The notes under the pieces were generated by a model that saw only the letters and a list, made by a program, of their open reading frames with translations, did no database searches and was not told where the DNA came from. A stretch of DNA of 32,599 bases. Source: Desulfobacterales bacterium (lineage in GTDB: Bacteria > Desulfobacterota > Desulfobulbia > Desulfobulbales > JAJRZW01). The stretch spans positions 1 to 32,599 of the forward strand of contig JALWTY010000005.1 in the NCBI GenBank assembly GCA_026993265.1, given 5' to 3'. How positions within the stretch are numbered: the stretch's first letter is position 1; the number at the start of each line of letters is the position of its first letter. The position numbers and the translations under genes are program-made. Below, piece by piece: positions 25,295 to 32,599 of the stretch.

Positions 25295-25888
25295 ATGCGT
25301 ATATCGGACAAACATCAGAAAATCATCGACGCCGCGGTGAACGTGTTCGCGGAAAAAGGGTTCTTCAACGCGAGGATCTCGGACATCGCAAGGCAGGCGG
25401 GCGTGGCCGACGGCACCATCTACCTCTACTTCAACAACAAGTACGACATCCTCATCTCCCTGTTCGAGGAGGAGATCGGCAAGATAATCCTCGAGGTAAA
25501 AAAACTGATCGAAAAGGAGGAAGACCCGCGGCGGATGCTCGAGATATTCATCGCCCAGCATCTCGGGCTCGTCCGCCGCAGGAAAAGCCTTGCCGAGGTG
25601 CTGCAGATGGAGCTGAGGCAAAGCAACAAGTTCATGCGCGAGTACCGCAACACCAAGTTCATCGAGTACATCGACATCATCAGCGCCATCATCAGGAAGG
25701 GACAGGAGATGGGGGTCTTCCGGCCCGAGGTGAAGCCCGGCATCGCCAAGCGCGCCATCTTCGGGGCCATCGACGAGTGCGCCCGCCTCTGGATCCTCAA
25801 CCCGGACACCACCTATGACATAAACGAAACCGCGGCCCAGGTGAGCCGCATTTTCCTCGCCGGCCTGGAACAGCCCTCCGTCCAATAA
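25295..25888 (+). CDS. FadR-like TetR family regulator
   Basis: A 197-residue TetR-family repressor. The N-terminal helix-turn-helix is ARISDIARQAGVADGTIYLYFNNKYDIL. The C-terminal part (LVRRRKSLAEVLQMELRQSNKFMREY ... GAIDECARLWIL) resembles B. subtilis FadR (YsiA), which binds long-chain acyl-CoA and represses fatty-acid degradation. The start chosen is the first in-frame ATG downstream of the predicted transcription start; the earlier ATG lies in the operator itself and cannot be used. There is no strong ribosome site. The operator in its promoter supports autoregulation. Other targets (acyl-CoA genes) are not in this window. It faces purD-purE divergently and converges on greA. Confidence 0.85.
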   Translation: MRISDKHQKIIDAAVNVFAEKGFFNARISDIARQAGVADGTIYLYFNNKYDILISLFEEEIGKIILEVKKLIEKEEDPRRMLEIFIAQHLGLVRRRKSLAEVLQMELRQSNKFMREYRNTKFIEYIDIISAIIRKGQEMGVFRPEVKPGIAKRAIFGAIDECARLWILNPDTTYDINETAAQVSRIFLAGLEQPSVQ

Positions 25889-25929
25889 GGCAGAGCAAAA
25901 GACTTGGTTTTCCGCCTGCCGCCCGCCCC

Positions 25930-26415
25930 TCAGGCAGATTCGGAAGGAGAGATGTCGATGATCTCGAACTCGCGGCGGCCGTTGGGAGTGCTCACCGCCA
26001 CCTCGTCGCCAACCTCCTTGCCGAGGAGCGCCTGGCCTATTGGAGAAGCCACCGAGATGCTGCCCTTGTCCACGTCCGCCTCCTCCGGCCCGAGAAGCTG
26101 GTAGGTCAGCTCCTCGTCGGTCTCGAGGTCGAGCAGGGTGACCACGGTTCCGAACACGACCCGGTCGCAGGAAACCCTGGTGCAGTCGATCACCTCGCAG
26201 CGGCCGAGCTTGTCCTTGAGCTCCATTATCCGTCCCTCGATGAAGCCCTGTTTCTCCTTGGCCGCGTGATACTCGGCGTTCTCCCTGAGATCGCCGTGCT
26301 CCCGGGCCGACTCGATGGCCCGGACCACCTCGATACGGTCCACCCGCTGCAGCCGCTCCAGTTCCTCCCGCAACCGTTCGTGACCGGTGCGGGACATGGG
26401 GATACGCTCAACCAT
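25930..26415 (-). CDS. greA: Transcript cleavage factor GreA
   Basis: GreA, the RNA polymerase secondary-channel factor that rescues backtracked complexes by stimulating cleavage of the transcript. The 161 residues have the N-terminal antiparallel coiled coil with the tip acids in SAREHGDLRENAEYHAAKEKQ (the conserved Asp/Glu pair is DLRENAEY), then the globular C-terminal domain with VASPIGQALLGKEVGDEV. Length is normal. An in-frame ATG six codons in is a possible alternative start; GGAGG lies 11 bases before the one used. The leader contains a promoter and an intrinsic terminator (see those entries), which suggests control by premature termination. Confidence 0.97.
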   Translation of the reverse strand: MVERIPMSRTGHERLREELERLQRVDRIEVVRAIESAREHGDLRENAEYHAAKEKQGFIEGRIMELKDKLGRCEVIDCTRVSCDRVVFGTVVTLLDLETDEELTYQLLGPEEADVDKGSISVASPIGQALLGKEVGDEVAVSTPNGRREFEIIDISPSESA

Positions 26416-26452
26416 CGCTTACAACACCTCCGTGCGAACTCTTTGTCATTAA

Positions 26453-26496
26453 CGAAAAAGAAAAACTCCTGCCCGGCTGCGCGGTCGGGACAGGAG
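26453..26496 (-). terminator. Intrinsic terminator in the greA leader
   Basis: On the minus strand CTCCTGTCCCG pairs with CGGGCAGGAG (one unpaired T) across a 10-base loop, and is followed by TTTTTCTTTTTC. It ends 37 bases before the greA start. With the promoter just upstream, a transcript would begin at the foot of the hairpin and could stop after roughly 45 bases. Confidence 0.8.
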
Positions 26497-26504
26497 GTCA
26501 TGTC

Positions 26505-26533
26505 ATTGTTTTATTTTTTCTCCGCCTTGTCAA
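26505..26533 (-). promoter_or_regulatory. Promoter for greA
   Basis: On the minus strand a perfect TTGACA is followed after 17 bases by AACAAT (4 of 6). The start is predicted about 26498, immediately before the leader hairpin. The rest of the 331-bp gap (26534-26746) is very G+C-rich and shows nothing further that I can support. Confidence 0.6.
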
Positions 26534-26746
26534 CAGGTTTGGCCGCGGTCTGCCCCCGGGAACGAAGCGACAAGGCGTAAAACACAAGGCCGGCCAAAGG
26601 CGGGACGGGCGCCGCGCAACCGTCCCCTTGCGGGCTCTCGCTATTCAATTCTGCCTCTCGCCTTCCTCCGCCTTGCCGCCGTCATCGCCGCGCGGCCGCT
26701 CCCCGCGCATACCCGCAGACCCTCCGGGCCAGCCCTCGTCCTTCCT

Positions 26747-26848
26747 TCAGGAGAATCCTCCGCGGTCGCCGGGCACGAGGTACAGCACCGCAAGCAGCCA
26801 GACGGCGAGAAAAAATATTATTTCAAGAACCTCGAACCAGCCGGTCAT
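26747..26848 (-). CDS. 33-residue single-pass membrane protein
   Basis: A short gene supported by a strong ribosome binding site: AAGGAGGG ends three bases before the ATG. The product has one hydrophobic helix (about residues 7-25, with FEVLEIIFFLAVWLLAVLYL) and a short C-terminal tail ending GDRGGFS. No family is recognised. The upstream part of the same frame runs into a repeat element and is not coding. It lies between the TPR protein gene and greA on the same strand, separated from the TPR gene only by the foldback repeat. Function unknown; small single-helix proteins often act as subunits or regulators of membrane complexes, but nothing here says which. Confidence 0.6.
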   Translation of the reverse strand: MTGWFEVLEIIFFLAVWLLAVLYLVPGDRGGFS

Positions 26849-26863
26849 ACGCCCTCCTTCTTT

Positions 26864-27008
26864 AGCAGCCCGTTGAAAAACTACTGCGTTTGATGATTCT
26901 GCGTCAAAATCCGGCTCAAAATGCTCATTTACCCTATGTAAACTGCGCTTTTTCGCCGGATTTTTCCTTGCCTCATCTGCGCTCGCTACGTTTTTCAACG
27001 GGCTGTTA
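26864..27008. repeat. Foldback (MITE-like) element, complete copy
   Basis: About 145 bases with terminal inverted repeats CAGCCCGTTGAAAAAC. The two halves are imperfect reverse complements over almost their whole length: matching blocks occur in order at the ends, at AATCCGGC/GCCGGATT and at TTTAC/GTAAA around a small centre near 26935. It begins four bases after the stop codon of the TPR gene (minus strand). It has no coding capacity. Related copies are at 11711-11771, 32372-32457 and 32501-32599. No target-site duplication is obvious. Confidence 0.88.
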
Positions 27009-27012
27009 GCCC

Positions 27013-29883
27013 TCAGCGGAACCTTGCGATACCCTCCATGATGCGCCCGCGCCAGTGGTAATCCGCATACCAGGGCGCGACCACCGCCGCAAGCCGGCCG
27101 CCGGAGAGGATCGAGGTGACGATCATGGCCGGGTCCATGGCCCGCTCGACCTCGGAGCGTTCCCGGGCGCGGCTGAAGGTGATGATATCCCAGATACTGC
27201 GGCGCGGCGCGGGAACATCGATGTGAATACCGGCCTGGTCAAGCGCCATGCCGACCCTGCGGTCGAGATCAGGGTCAAACACTTCGGCCATTGCTTCCAG
27301 GGCCGTGCTGCGCCCGGAGCTTGCGGCCCGGCCCATCAGATTGAGCATCTGCATGTCGCGCCGCTCCGGCCAGGAAAGCAGCACCATGGTCGCCTGGGCC
27401 GCGGCGGCTCGGTAGTCGTTCATGGCGGCGTACAGAAAGGCGGCCATCACCTGAAGGCTCTCCTCGCCGGAAAAAACCGGCGACCTCTTGAGGGCGGCAA
27501 GCGCCCCGCGCACATCTCCCGACGCCTCCAGGCTACGGGCCGCGAGCATGGTCATGGTGACCGATTCCGGCGCCACGGCAAGCACCTTGCCGGCGAGTTC
27601 CGCGGCCTCTACAGGCATGCCGCTGTCGGCAAAGGCCGTAGCCAGGGCCGCAACCGCGGCGGGATCACTGTTCTTCTTCAGATGGGACGCAAGAAGACGC
27701 CCGGCAGCCCGCCCCTCGCCAGCCAGCCGGTATATGCGGTACAGCAGGGCAACTACCCGGTAGTCGTCCTCGCGGCCCAGAAGGGTCAGGCAGACCCTCT
27801 CCGCCTCGGCCAGCATACCCTGCCTGACCAGGATATCAGCCGCGAGAAGATCGGCCTCGAGCCTGACTCCGGCCATATCCCGGCCGGAAGGGTCAAGGGC
27901 CATGACATCGAGGCAGAGCTTCCTGGCCCGGTCGAGTTCACCGCGAGCGGCCAGAAGCCTGGCCCGGTCGAGGACAAGGGCCGGATCCCCATCGGGCGCA
28001 AGCCTGTTCATGTACTCCAGCAGGGCGGCGGCAAGATCGAGGTCGCGCTCAAGATAGCGGGAAAAGAGCATGCCCGCGGCCGCCCTGCCCGCGCCGTGTC
28101 CCTCGCCTATTGCCTGGAAGAGCCGGGCCTCGGCCTCGAAATCAAGACCGGCCCGGAAGAGAGTCCCGGCCTGATCGATGAGAAGATCCGCCCTGACGCC
28201 GTCTCCTTCCCCGGCCTCGCCGAGAAGCTCGTCATAGATGGCAAGGGCCTCACGGTAACGCCCTGCCTCCGTCAGGGCCCGGGCCAGAAAGACGAGGTCG
28301 TCTTCGCCGCCCTGGCCGGCAACGCCGGCGGCGAGATCGCGCAGCACTCCGGCAAGCCCCATCCTGGCCGCGATATCCATGCCCTGCCGCCTCACGCCGT
28401 CGTCCCACGGCCGTATGTCAAGACAGGCCATGTAATCTTTCATGGCCGCATAGCCATGCCCCCTGGCCTGTTCGAGCCGTCCCCGCAGGCAGAGGAAATC
28501 GGCCGAGGCAGCCACCGGAGAAGCGGCAAGACGGCCGATGATGGCCGCCGCTCCGTCCGTATTGCCGGTATCCAGGTAAATGGAGGCCAACCTCAAGGCG
28601 ACCGAGCTGTCATCCGGATCGAGTTCAAAAAGCTCCTCAAGGGCCCGCACCAGCCTGTCCTGACGGCCCAGGCTCTCGAGCAGGGGAATCATGCGCCTTA
28701 TGGCTGCGGCCTTTTTCTCTCCCTTGGCGATGCGGACAAGATGCTCGTGGACAAAGAGCGCGCCCTCGCTGTCGCCTGCGGCGAGGAGATCGCCGGTCAG
28801 GCTCTCCACCAGGGCGGGGTCGTCGGGCCGGACCGACAGAATCCGGCGGTAGAAATCAACGGCGTCGGCGCCCAGAGCCACGTTGAGGTTGATGATGGAG
28901 CGCAGGGCCTCACGGTCGTCGGGCCGGAGAAGGACGTAACGCTCGAAATAGGGAAGCGCCTCGGCGAAGCGGTCCTGCTGTACGAGCAGACGGCATATGC
29001 GCTTGAGCAGGGAAGCGTTCTTGGCGTCGCTGTCGAGGAGTTTCTTCAGGTGAAACAGGGCCTTGCCGTACCTGCCGCTGTTTTCGTAATAAATGGCGAG
29101 GCGGCCGTGGGCCTCGCGGTCTCCGGGTTCGAGGGAGAGTATGCGCCGCCAGTAGACAGAAGCGGCGCGGTTGTGGCGCAGCCGCTCATGCACCCTGGCC
29201 GCCAGCCTGAGAACCCCGGCCGGCGCCTTGCGCTCCCTTGCCAGGGGAACGATGTGCCGCCGCGCAAGGGGGTAACGTTTCAGCTCAAAGGCGAGCGAGG
29301 CCAGGGCCATCTTGACCTCGCGGCGGCGGGAAGCGCGGCGCTCGAGCCGCTGCAGGAACGGCAGGGCCTCCTTCTTGCGGTTCAGGGCGATCAGGCTCAG
29401 GGCCCGGCCGGCCAGGGCGCGGAGATCGCCGGAGGAAAGAGCGGCTGCCTGTTCGAACAGGGCCAGTGCCCGGGAGAAACGGCCCCGCTCGAACATGACC
29501 AGCCCGAGCAGGGTCAGGTAATCCACCTCGGCCGGATTCTCTTCGACCAGCGGCTCGAGTATGACCGCGGCGTCCTGCCATTTTTTCATCCCGGCAAGCA
29601 CGCAGGCCCGCTCCCACTCAAGCTGTCTGCGCCGGCCCGCCATCCCCGCAGCGGCCGCGTATCTTGCCGCCGCGTCGGCAAGCCTTTCCCTGCGGGCGAG
29701 CCCGCGGGCCTCGTCCCAGAGCTGCTTCCAGGGAGGGGGGGAATCGTTTCTGAGCTCGGAAGCGGGCAGGAAGTCGGACAGGGGAAAGAAAGCGCCCAGC
29801 TCGAGCGCAGACCCAGGAGCGGCCCATGCCGCGAAAATGACCGCGGCCAGGACGAAAACGCCGGGCCGGCGCGCCGCCCGCAT
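27013..29883 (-). CDS. Large periplasmic TPR-repeat protein
   Basis: A 956-residue protein with a signal peptide (basic start RAARRP, hydrophobic VFVLAAVIFAAWAAPGSA, likely cleaved after GSA) and then tandem tetratricopeptide repeats over nearly its entire length. Typical repeat helices are visible, for example LLGLVMFERGRFSRALALFEQAA and YDELLGEAGEG-type units, at least a dozen. The last 60 residues (from SIWDIITFSRA) differ and may be a specific contact region. TPR arrays bind partner proteins; large exported ones are common in polysaccharide export and surface assembly machines. The ATG chosen is one base after the aminotransferase stop; an earlier ATG would overlap it. Its partner is unknown. 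Confidence 0.85.
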   Translation of the reverse strand: MRAARRPGVFVLAAVIFAAWAAPGSALELGAFFPLSDFLPASELRNDSPPPWKQLWDEARGLARRERLADAAARYAAAAGMAGRRRQLEWERACVLAGMKKWQDAAVILEPLVEENPAEVDYLTLLGLVMFERGRFSRALALFEQAAALSSGDLRALAGRALSLIALNRKKEALPFLQRLERRASRRREVKMALASLAFELKRYPLARRHIVPLARERKAPAGVLRLAARVHERLRHNRAASVYWRRILSLEPGDREAHGRLAIYYENSGRYGKALFHLKKLLDSDAKNASLLKRICRLLVQQDRFAEALPYFERYVLLRPDDREALRSIINLNVALGADAVDFYRRILSVRPDDPALVESLTGDLLAAGDSEGALFVHEHLVRIAKGEKKAAAIRRMIPLLESLGRQDRLVRALEELFELDPDDSSVALRLASIYLDTGNTDGAAAIIGRLAASPVAASADFLCLRGRLEQARGHGYAAMKDYMACLDIRPWDDGVRRQGMDIAARMGLAGVLRDLAAGVAGQGGEDDLVFLARALTEAGRYREALAIYDELLGEAGEGDGVRADLLIDQAGTLFRAGLDFEAEARLFQAIGEGHGAGRAAAGMLFSRYLERDLDLAAALLEYMNRLAPDGDPALVLDRARLLAARGELDRARKLCLDVMALDPSGRDMAGVRLEADLLAADILVRQGMLAEAERVCLTLLGREDDYRVVALLYRIYRLAGEGRAAGRLLASHLKKNSDPAAVAALATAFADSGMPVEAAELAGKVLAVAPESVTMTMLAARSLEASGDVRGALAALKRSPVFSGEESLQVMAAFLYAAMNDYRAAAAQATMVLLSWPERRDMQMLNLMGRAASSGRSTALEAMAEVFDPDLDRRVGMALDQAGIHIDVPAPRRSIWDIITFSRARERSEVERAMDPAMIVTSILSGGRLAAVVAPWYADYHWRGRIMEGIARFR

Positions 29884-29884
29884 C

Positions 29885-31099
29885 TCAGAACAGACCGTTT
29901 TCCTTGTAAAAAGCGGCAACTTTCTCCACCACGAGCTGCTGAGCGGAATCAGGCAGTTCCGGATATATCGGCAGGGCGATGGTCTCGGCCGCGGCCCGTT
30001 CCGCCTCGGGGAACCGGATCTTCTCGTACCCCAGCCCGGCCACGCACTCCTGGCTGGGCAGGGTGACAGGATAGTATATGGCGCAGCCGATGCCGTTTTC
30101 CTGCAGGAAGCCGGCCAGCCGGTCGCGTTCGCGGACCCTGATCACGTACTGGTTGAAGATGTGATGGTCGGCCCCATCCTCTCCGGCTGCGGCCGCGGCC
30201 CCGGCGTACACCCGCGGCGGGATCTTCACGAGTTCCGCGCCGCAGAGTCCGCTTTCCTCGAAGAGACGGTCGTAGAGATCGGCGTTGGCCCGCCGCATGG
30301 CGTGCCACTTTTCAAGGCGGCCGAGCTTGATCCGCAGCACCACGGCCTGCACCGGATCGAGGCGGAAGTTGCCGCCGACAAAGGCGTGATGGTAGCGCTC
30401 GGTCTCCCCGTGCATCCGCAGGCTGCGCATGTACCTTGCCATCTCCCAGTCGCTGGTGACCACCATGCCGCCGTCGCCGATGCCGCCGAGGTTCTTGCTG
30501 GGGAAGAAGGAGAAACAGCCGGCATCGCCCATGGCTCCGGCCTTTTTCCATACGGTTTTTCCGCCCTCAGCCACCGGACAGGCCGCGCCTATGGCCTGGG
30601 CTGCGTCCTCGATCACCGCGATGCCGTAACGGTTGGCGGTGGACAGGATGGCGTCCATGTCGGCGCATTGGCCGAACAGATGCACCGGCATGATCACCTT
30701 GACCCGCTCCCGCAGTCTCCGGTCCTCCAGGGCGCTGGCGAGCAGGCTTGCGTCGATGTTGAAGCTCTCCGGCTCGATGTCTATGAAATAGGGCTTCGCC
30801 CCCACCCTCAGGATGCTGCCCATGGTGGCGAAAAAGCTGTAGGGCGTAGTGACGACCAGGTCTCCGCGGCCGACGCCGGCCGCCATCAAAGCGACTATGA
30901 GAGCGTCGGTGCCGCTCGAGACCCCGACGCCCCCGGCCGCGCCGCAGTAGGAGGCGACCTCTTTCTCAAAGGCCTCGACCTCGGGGCCGAGGATGTACCT
31001 GGTGGAGTCGATGACCCCGGTGACCGCGGCGACGATCTCGTCCCGCATGGGGGCAAGGTTTTCCCGCAGGTCGAGCAGGGGAACTTTCATCTCTGTCAT
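29885..31099 (-). CDS. DegT/DnrJ/EryC1-family sugar aminotransferase
   Basis: A 404-residue PLP-dependent aminotransferase of the nucleotide-sugar type (WbpE/ArnB/PseC-like). The N terminus VPLLDLRENL is typical. GVGVSSGTDALIVAL contributes phosphate binding, IEDAAQAIGA holds the Asp that contacts the pyridine nitrogen, and SFFPSKNLGGIGDGG carries the PLP lysine, Lys202. Such enzymes put an amino group on a keto-sugar for O-antigen, capsule or glycan synthesis; which sugar cannot be told. The ATG used has AAGGA about 7 bases upstream. The TPR protein follows after a single base, so the two are coupled, which suggests a shared surface-polysaccharide role. Confidence 0.93.
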   Translation of the reverse strand: MTEMKVPLLDLRENLAPMRDEIVAAVTGVIDSTRYILGPEVEAFEKEVASYCGAAGGVGVSSGTDALIVALMAAGVGRGDLVVTTPYSFFATMGSILRVGAKPYFIDIEPESFNIDASLLASALEDRRLRERVKVIMPVHLFGQCADMDAILSTANRYGIAVIEDAAQAIGAACPVAEGGKTVWKKAGAMGDAGCFSFFPSKNLGGIGDGGMVVTSDWEMARYMRSLRMHGETERYHHAFVGGNFRLDPVQAVVLRIKLGRLEKWHAMRRANADLYDRLFEESGLCGAELVKIPPRVYAGAAAAAGEDGADHHIFNQYVIRVRERDRLAGFLQENGIGCAIYYPVTLPSQECVAGLGYEKIRFPEAERAAAETIALPIYPELPDSAQQLVVEKVAAFYKENGLF

Positions 31100-31138
31100 G
31101 TCACGTCCTTAATAAAATAGCCGCCGCCGGCCCAGTGC

Positions 31139-32125
31139 CTATCCGCTCTTGCGCCAGCTGTCGATGATCTCGTCCAGGAAATCCCGGATGTCAGGGATTT
31201 CGTTTTCGAAAAAATTGCGCATCTTCTTGAGCAGCCCCACCTCTATCTGCCGCACCCTCTCCCTGGACACGCCGAAGCGGTCGGCTATCTGCTGCAGGGT
31301 CTGGGGGGAGTCGCTCAGAAGACGGTCGTCGAGGATGGCGAGCTCCTTTTCGTTCAGGCTCGCCCGCATCCGGTCGATGACCGCGTTTATCCGTTCATGG
31401 AACTCGCTTTCGGCCACGGTCTCCTCGATTCCGGGCCCCTGCCAGGGAAGAAAATCCTTGTGCTGGTCGTCGGAATCGTGCTTTATCGGGCTGTCAAGCG
31501 AGACATCGCCGCCGGAAAGGCGCTGGTCCATCTCGATTATCTCGTTCTCGCTCACGTGGAGCCTTTGCGCCAAAAGCTTGGTGTCCGGCTTGAATCCCTT
31601 GGCCTCGAGCAGCCTTTTCTCCTTGTTCAGGCTGAAAAAAAGCTTGCGTTGAGCCTGGGTGGTGCCGATCTTGACCAGGCGCCAATTGTCCATGATGTAC
31701 TTGAGGATGTAGGCCCGGATCCAGAAGGCGGCGTAATAGGAAAACTTCACCCCGCGGTAGGGATCGAACTTCTTCACCGCCTGCACCAGGCCGACGTTGC
31801 CCTCCTGGACCAGGTCGAGGAAATTCTGCATCCAGTACTTCTGGAAGTCCATGGCCACCTTGACCACCAGCCGCAGGTTGGAGGTGACCAGACGGTAGGC
31901 CGCCTCCCGGTCTCCGGTCTCCTGGTAGCGCCGGGCCAGCTCCTCGGTTTCCTCCCGGCTCAGGAGACGGTACTGGCTTATCTCCTTCAGGTAGCGGTGC
32001 AGCCCCGGCTGACCGACGACCGGCAGCCGCTCGCTGTCGTCGAGGCTGACCACCGGATGAAGGTCGTCCGGCTCGAGCGTCACCTCGATGACGTCATCCT
32101 GCTCTTTCTTGCTTCTGGCAACCAT
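31139..32125 (-). CDS. rpoH: Heat-shock sigma factor RpoH (sigma-32 type)
   Basis: A 328-residue sigma-70 family factor of the RpoH group. Region 2 is complete, including DLVQEGNVGLVQAVKKFDP and SYYAAFWIRAYI. The diagnostic RpoH box follows as TTQAQRKLFFSLNKEKR. Region 4.2 is LQQIADRFGVSRERVRQIEVGLLKKM. Compared with E. coli it has about 30 extra N-terminal residues, rich in acidic residues. The start used is the ATG of MVARSKKEQ; in-frame ATGs further upstream lack family similarity and none has a strong ribosome site. It directs heat-shock transcription. The aminotransferase gene follows 39 bases later on the same strand. The 470 bases upstream hold repeats rather than genes. Confidence 0.94.
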   Translation of the reverse strand: MVARSKKEQDDVIEVTLEPDDLHPVVSLDDSERLPVVGQPGLHRYLKEISQYRLLSREETEELARRYQETGDREAAYRLVTSNLRLVVKVAMDFQKYWMQNFLDLVQEGNVGLVQAVKKFDPYRGVKFSYYAAFWIRAYILKYIMDNWRLVKIGTTQAQRKLFFSLNKEKRLLEAKGFKPDTKLLAQRLHVSENEIIEMDQRLSGGDVSLDSPIKHDSDDQHKDFLPWQGPGIEETVAESEFHERINAVIDRMRASLNEKELAILDDRLLSDSPQTLQQIADRFGVSRERVRQIEVGLLKKMRNFFENEIPDIRDFLDEIIDSWRKSG

Positions 32126-32371
32126 ATGGAATAACGCCCATGCCCTGCGGCGCATGCGACCATGGAAGGTTTTCCGGCTCATCCGGAGCCGGGGCGGAAG
32201 GAGTGATTTTACCCCATCGGCCGCGCCGCCGCCATAATAAAACATCCCATACCTGGCCACCACTCGTTAAGTTGTCTTGACAAAAAAAACAACCTCCCTC
32301 ATCATTGGTGGCCCTGCAAAAAGTGTTTCCTGTCCGGCCCGATGACCAAGAAAAAATTTCGATACACTTGG

Positions 32372-32457
32372 CAGCCCGTTGAGAAAACGTAGCGGGCACA
32401 GATGAGGCAAGGAAGAATCCGGCGGAAAAACACAAGCAGGTTTTCAACTGGATGTTA
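32372..32457. repeat. Internally deleted copy of the foldback element
   Basis: Eighty-six bases start CAGCCCGTTGAGAAAACGTAGC and end GTTTTCAACTGGATGTTA, a decayed terminal repeat. The outer GATGAGGCAAGGAA and ATCCGGCG blocks are shared with the complete copy, while the centre is missing. It lies upstream of rpoH. Confidence 0.75.
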
Positions 32458-32500
32458 GGGGTGGCACGATAGTCCGGGCGTACATTACCTTGGGCTTTAC

Positions 32501-32599
32501 CAGCCCGTTGAAAAACGTAGCGAGCGCAGACGAGGCAAGGAAAAATCCGGCGAAAAAGCGCAGTTTACATGGAGTAAATGAGCATTTTCCAGCCGGATT
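32501..32599. repeat. Foldback element, running off the window
   Basis: The last 99 bases match the reverse complement of the complete copy closely (terminal CAGCCCGTTGAAAAACGTAG, GCAAGGAAAAATCCGGCG, GCGCAGTTTACAT, GTAAATGAGCATTTT). The element is in inverted orientation relative to 26864-27008 and continues beyond the edge. Confidence 0.85.

Noticed and set aside
27055-30066. A plus-strand open frame of about 1000 codons opposite the TPR gene
   Set aside because: It is antisense to a clear TPR protein, lacks any recognisable domain, and runs into the aminotransferase gene on the other strand; it is a by-product of codon composition.

Overview
The window is about two thirds G+C, densely coded, and reads like a Gram-negative chromosome. 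The gene set includes RpoH (sigma-32), a MutL with the endonuclease motif, a membrane-anchored c-type cytochrome with CxxCH haem sites, an HDOD/Hpt/hybrid-kinase signalling group, sucrose-6-phosphate synthase plus sucrose synthase, and a fused PurD-PurE. Short palindromic and 7-10 bp repeats fill many intergenic gaps. This fits Desulfobacterota (the former Deltaproteobacteria). That assignment is an inference from gene content and style; there is no rRNA in the window to settle it.

Layout. 2-502: end of a DnaJ/CbpA-like co-chaperone, then a terminator and a run of stem-loops. 867-2969: a patatin-like lipase with a membrane-spanning insert. 2997-4485 (minus): yceH and purC, overlapping. 4529-8255: a lower-G+C cargo region with a hairpin-rich repeat at one side and a decayed repeat end at the other. 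It encodes a two-gene putative restriction-modification system: a Zn-ribbon adenine-type methyltransferase overlapping a PD-(D/E)XK nuclease. 8307-13969 (minus): a sucrose cluster (bifunctional sucrose-6-P synthase/phosphatase, sucrose synthase, PfkB sugar kinase). 14094-17277 (minus): mutL and an M23 peptidase. 17448-19381 (plus): a geranylgeranyl-reductase-family flavoprotein, a diheme membrane cytochrome and tsaE. 19391-22499 (minus): hybrid histidine kinase, HDOD protein and Hpt protein. 22702-25087 (minus): tsaC and purD-purE. 25295-25888 (plus): a FadR-like TetR regulator with a clear promoter and operator. 25930-26848 (minus): greA, whose leader begins with a promoter and terminator, and a 33-residue membrane protein. 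27013-32125 (minus): a large periplasmic TPR protein, a DegT-type sugar aminotransferase and rpoH. The right end carries copies of a palindromic repeat.

How the genes work together. The sucrose cluster can both make sucrose (SPS-SPP) and break or remake it (sucrose synthase plus fructose kinase), as expected for a compatible solute or a carbon and nucleotide-sugar buffer. TsaE and TsaC both serve tRNA t6A synthesis. The kinase receiver and the separate Hpt protein can form a phosphorelay, with the HDOD protein as a nearby signalling partner.

The most notable points are the restriction-modification cargo, the greA leader that appears to begin with its own terminator (compare E. coli GraL), a FadR-type operator on a tetR promoter, the PurD-PurE fusion, a roughly 145 bp foldback element present in several states of decay, and heptamer repeat arrays abutting genes.
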